Positions 61,801 through 64,000 of a stretch of 64,000 bases of DNA are shown here, one piece after another. Source of the stretch: Stercorarius parasiticus (taxonomy: Eukaryota; Chordata; Aves; Charadriiformes; Stercorariidae); assembly GCA_013396915.1 (NCBI GenBank), contig VWZL01001967.1, positions 87,599-151,598 of the forward strand, in the 5' to 3' direction. Under the pieces are notes generated by a model. That model worked only from the letters and a program-made list of their open reading frames with translations, was not told the DNA's origin and made no database searches. The position numbers and the translations under genes are program-made. The first letter of the stretch is position 1. The number at the start of each line of letters is the position of its first letter.

Positions 61801-64000
61801 ATGATCTCTGTCTGAGGTATGAGATTAATCATCATGATTACAACATGACTTGGAAGGAAATCTTACCTGTTGGTGACAAGTCATCTCATGAGATGACTAG
61901 GAGCAAAGTGTTCACAGCCGTTCTTCTGATACAGAGCTTTACTCAGTTTTTTGGGTTTTATCTAAAATTTGGTAATATTTCTGCAGATGTCAGAGAAAGA
62001 TGTTACAGCTACAGACGTTACAGAAATAAGCAACTCAGTATAACTGAAAGATGACCCAGTAACTGCAGCAGAACTTTGGTTAACAGATTTACGTTTATAG
62101 CTGCTAATTCATTAACTAGAGGTAATGTTAACCCCACCCCTTCCCCGAAAGGTAGTATCAATTCTATGGTATCAACAATATAAAGCATACATGCAGAAGC
62201 ATTACTGCCAATTACCCTGCATCAGTACATTACACCAATAAAATATCCTGCAGTTAGCCACTTGTATTCTGTATTTCTGAATTGCAACTCCAGAATTGCA
62301 AAAAGTTGTCATACTTTTATGATTTAATACTGTTCTTCATCCAGTTAATTTTTTTTGTTATAGCTAAAAATATAATACTTTTTACACAGTAACAGCTTCT
62401 TAAAGGCCTCTACATATTTCTACATATTTGAATTGTCTAATTTAAAAAAGTATTTTCGATACAAAAGTAAACTATAAATCAGAAAATGATCTTTTGTGCT
62501 GAGTTTGTGTATACCTACAGCATACGTAACAATAAATACTTAAAAAACACTACTGAAAAGAACGACAACAAAATATTAACATGAGAAAGCATTAACAAGT
62601 TCCCTGACAACAGCATCTTACAATCACACGCAGATCACACGCAATAGGAAAGCCTGTCCTTCATTTGCAATAGAGGGTAATGGAAGCTAAATTTTGCTCG
62701 TTCTCAAGCAACTCAGCTTGAAAAATAATTAACAGTGAATAAACAGAACATGGAAAAGAGGGTAAATCCTAGATACTCACCATCTGAGGCACGAAACAGT
62801 AGAGCCATACAATAAACAAATGTAGGCATACTTGGTGAATGAGATGTAGATAAGTTAATGCTACTGTAAAATCTTTCTTTCATAAAGAGACTATTGATAG
62901 ATTTTCTTGTTCCACTTCTTTTTTGCCAGGGCCACTACACATTTTAGACCAGAATATGTAAAATAACTTCGGCAAGCCCGCAGACTTCCAGAAATTGATT
63001 ACTGGCTTCACAACCAAAAAAAAAGGTCACAATGTCCAGCCCAAAGCAAGAGGTAAAGTTGCTCTTGTGGTAATGGTTACCTGTTCATTTAAAAGCAATT
63101 AAAAATCTTGAAAGAAACTGAAGTAACAAAAACATTTATTAAGTCCTACATTTCAGTCACAATCATCTACCATTCTGTTGAAAACGAGTAATCAGCTTAT
63201 CATCATTACAAGAATTTCTCCTTACATCCTCTGTTACTGCCAGATCTAAACTTGCTCACTCACCACCTCTCTTTACAGCTTAATACATATGTTGAATCAC
63301 AAGAATGACTGTGGAGGGTATTGACCTATCTTTTAGCACTGCAATATTTCACTTTAGGGACTCTGGGGGAAAAAAAAAAGTCAACAAAAAGCAGGTCTAT
63401 TCATTCTTCTTATTCCATTTCCCACTGTATTCTTAGTCAACTACTGATGTTGTGGTAGTGGCATTATGAACAATATAGTTTGGCTGCTATTTTTGAAAAT
63501 ATCTCCACTGCCCAATTAAATCCAAACTTTATATTCTGTGTGTCATTTTATTGGCGATCTATGCTACTGGTACGAAACCTATTTCTCCTTGAAGGAAACA
63601 AGTTCATTTACGTCTCGTGGACAGGTCAAAAATCTTCACCAGGAAAGACTGCATATAAACTAGTCTAATAATTTTCAAAGTAAATAGGCTGAATACAAAT
63701 GTACTGGAATGCTTTCTCCAAGAACACTAATAGCTTTTACTTCCCTTTAGTTATTTATTTTTATTTTTATTAATAAACCTGATTCTCCTTCTTGAAGTCA
63801 TCTCGTTTTTATCCTTAATTTCATGTAATACACTCGCAGAGCTTTATGTAATCAATTTAAAAATTTTTTTCTTGGATTAAATGGATTTTTTCCATTTCTA
63901 TACTTGTAAATAATGAAGCTTTGAACTTTAGATAAAAGTTCTCAATAACTCTCAGAACTTTTCACTGAAGAAACACAATTTGCACACTACTTTGCACAGG

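Larger units (their letters stand above)
49432..64000 (-). other. MIPOL1: MIPOL1 intron upstream of exon A (partial)
   Basis: At least 14.6 kb of AT-rich intron. It carries CR1 fragments near 51,531 and 58,767, an old CR1-like tail near 55,240, and a 20-bp palindrome near 61,879. The preceding MIPOL1 exon was looked for and not seen, so it should lie to the right of the window. Confidence 0.75.

Noticed and set aside
61867..61896. 30-nt segment on the minus strand between tttgctcctag and CAG|gtaaga
   Set aside because: Good donor, but a short segment that overlaps the 20-bp palindrome and has no match to the expected upstream MIPOL1 exon.
1..64000. tRNA, rRNA, CRISPR, operon or endogenous retrovirus
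   Set aside because: Looked for and not seen: no tRNA-like B boxes in context, no regularly spaced repeats, no LTR pair and no retroviral protein motif in the open frames.

Overview
The window is vertebrate nuclear DNA, AT-rich and almost entirely intronic. It is most likely from a bird. Several 3'-truncated LINE copies carry the avian CR1 signature (for example around 28,437-28,698, 36,724-37,150, 51,531-51,680 and 58,767-58,899), with the typical short ATTCTATG-type tail repeats. Older, strongly decayed CR1-like LINEs also resemble the kind known from turtles and crocodilians. No bacterial-style genes, CRISPR arrays, tRNAs or rRNAs were seen, and no open reading frame is long enough to be a single-exon gene.

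The gene I can identify is MIPOL1 (mirror-image polydactyly 1, a coiled-coil protein), read on the minus strand. Two coding exons are clear. Exon A (49,324-49,431) encodes the block ending in HLTAENNQERALK. Exon C (2,322-2,416) encodes the block ending in KKLEEEIQTLRVYY. In the vertebrate protein as I remember it these blocks are adjacent, so the roughly 47 kb between them is one intron in the main transcript. Earlier exons should lie to the right of 64,000, and the last coding exon (the final 100 or so residues) to the left of position 1.

Inside the large intron is a third exon-like segment (B, 32,276-32,359). It joins exon A in frame, continues the coiled coil for 27 residues and then meets a stop codon, with an AATAAA 17 nt further on. 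It looks like an alternative last exon, or a poison exon, giving a MIPOL1 protein without its C-terminal third. This is the most interesting item in the window.

Layout by region: 1-2,321 is the intron after exon C, with one CR1 fragment. 2,417-49,323 is the large intron. It holds a GC-rich block, an old antisense CR1-like LINE (5,985-7,215), a duplicated hairpin unit (8,183-8,474), two copies of a palindromic element (15,246 and 20,268), a possible enhancer rich in E-boxes and homeodomain sites (16,060-16,225), a T-rich tract, an old CR1-like LINE of about 2.9 kb (22,850-25,715), younger CR1 pieces, and exon B with a nearby RFX/forkhead motif cluster. 49,432-64,000 is the intron upstream of exon A, with CR1 pieces and a 20-bp perfect palindrome.

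In mammals MIPOL1 is the neighbour of FOXA1, and its introns are known to carry FOXA1 enhancers. If synteny holds here, FOXA1 would lie beyond the left end, and conserved non-coding blocks in these introns would be candidates for the same job. That part is inference; no expression or conservation data were available.
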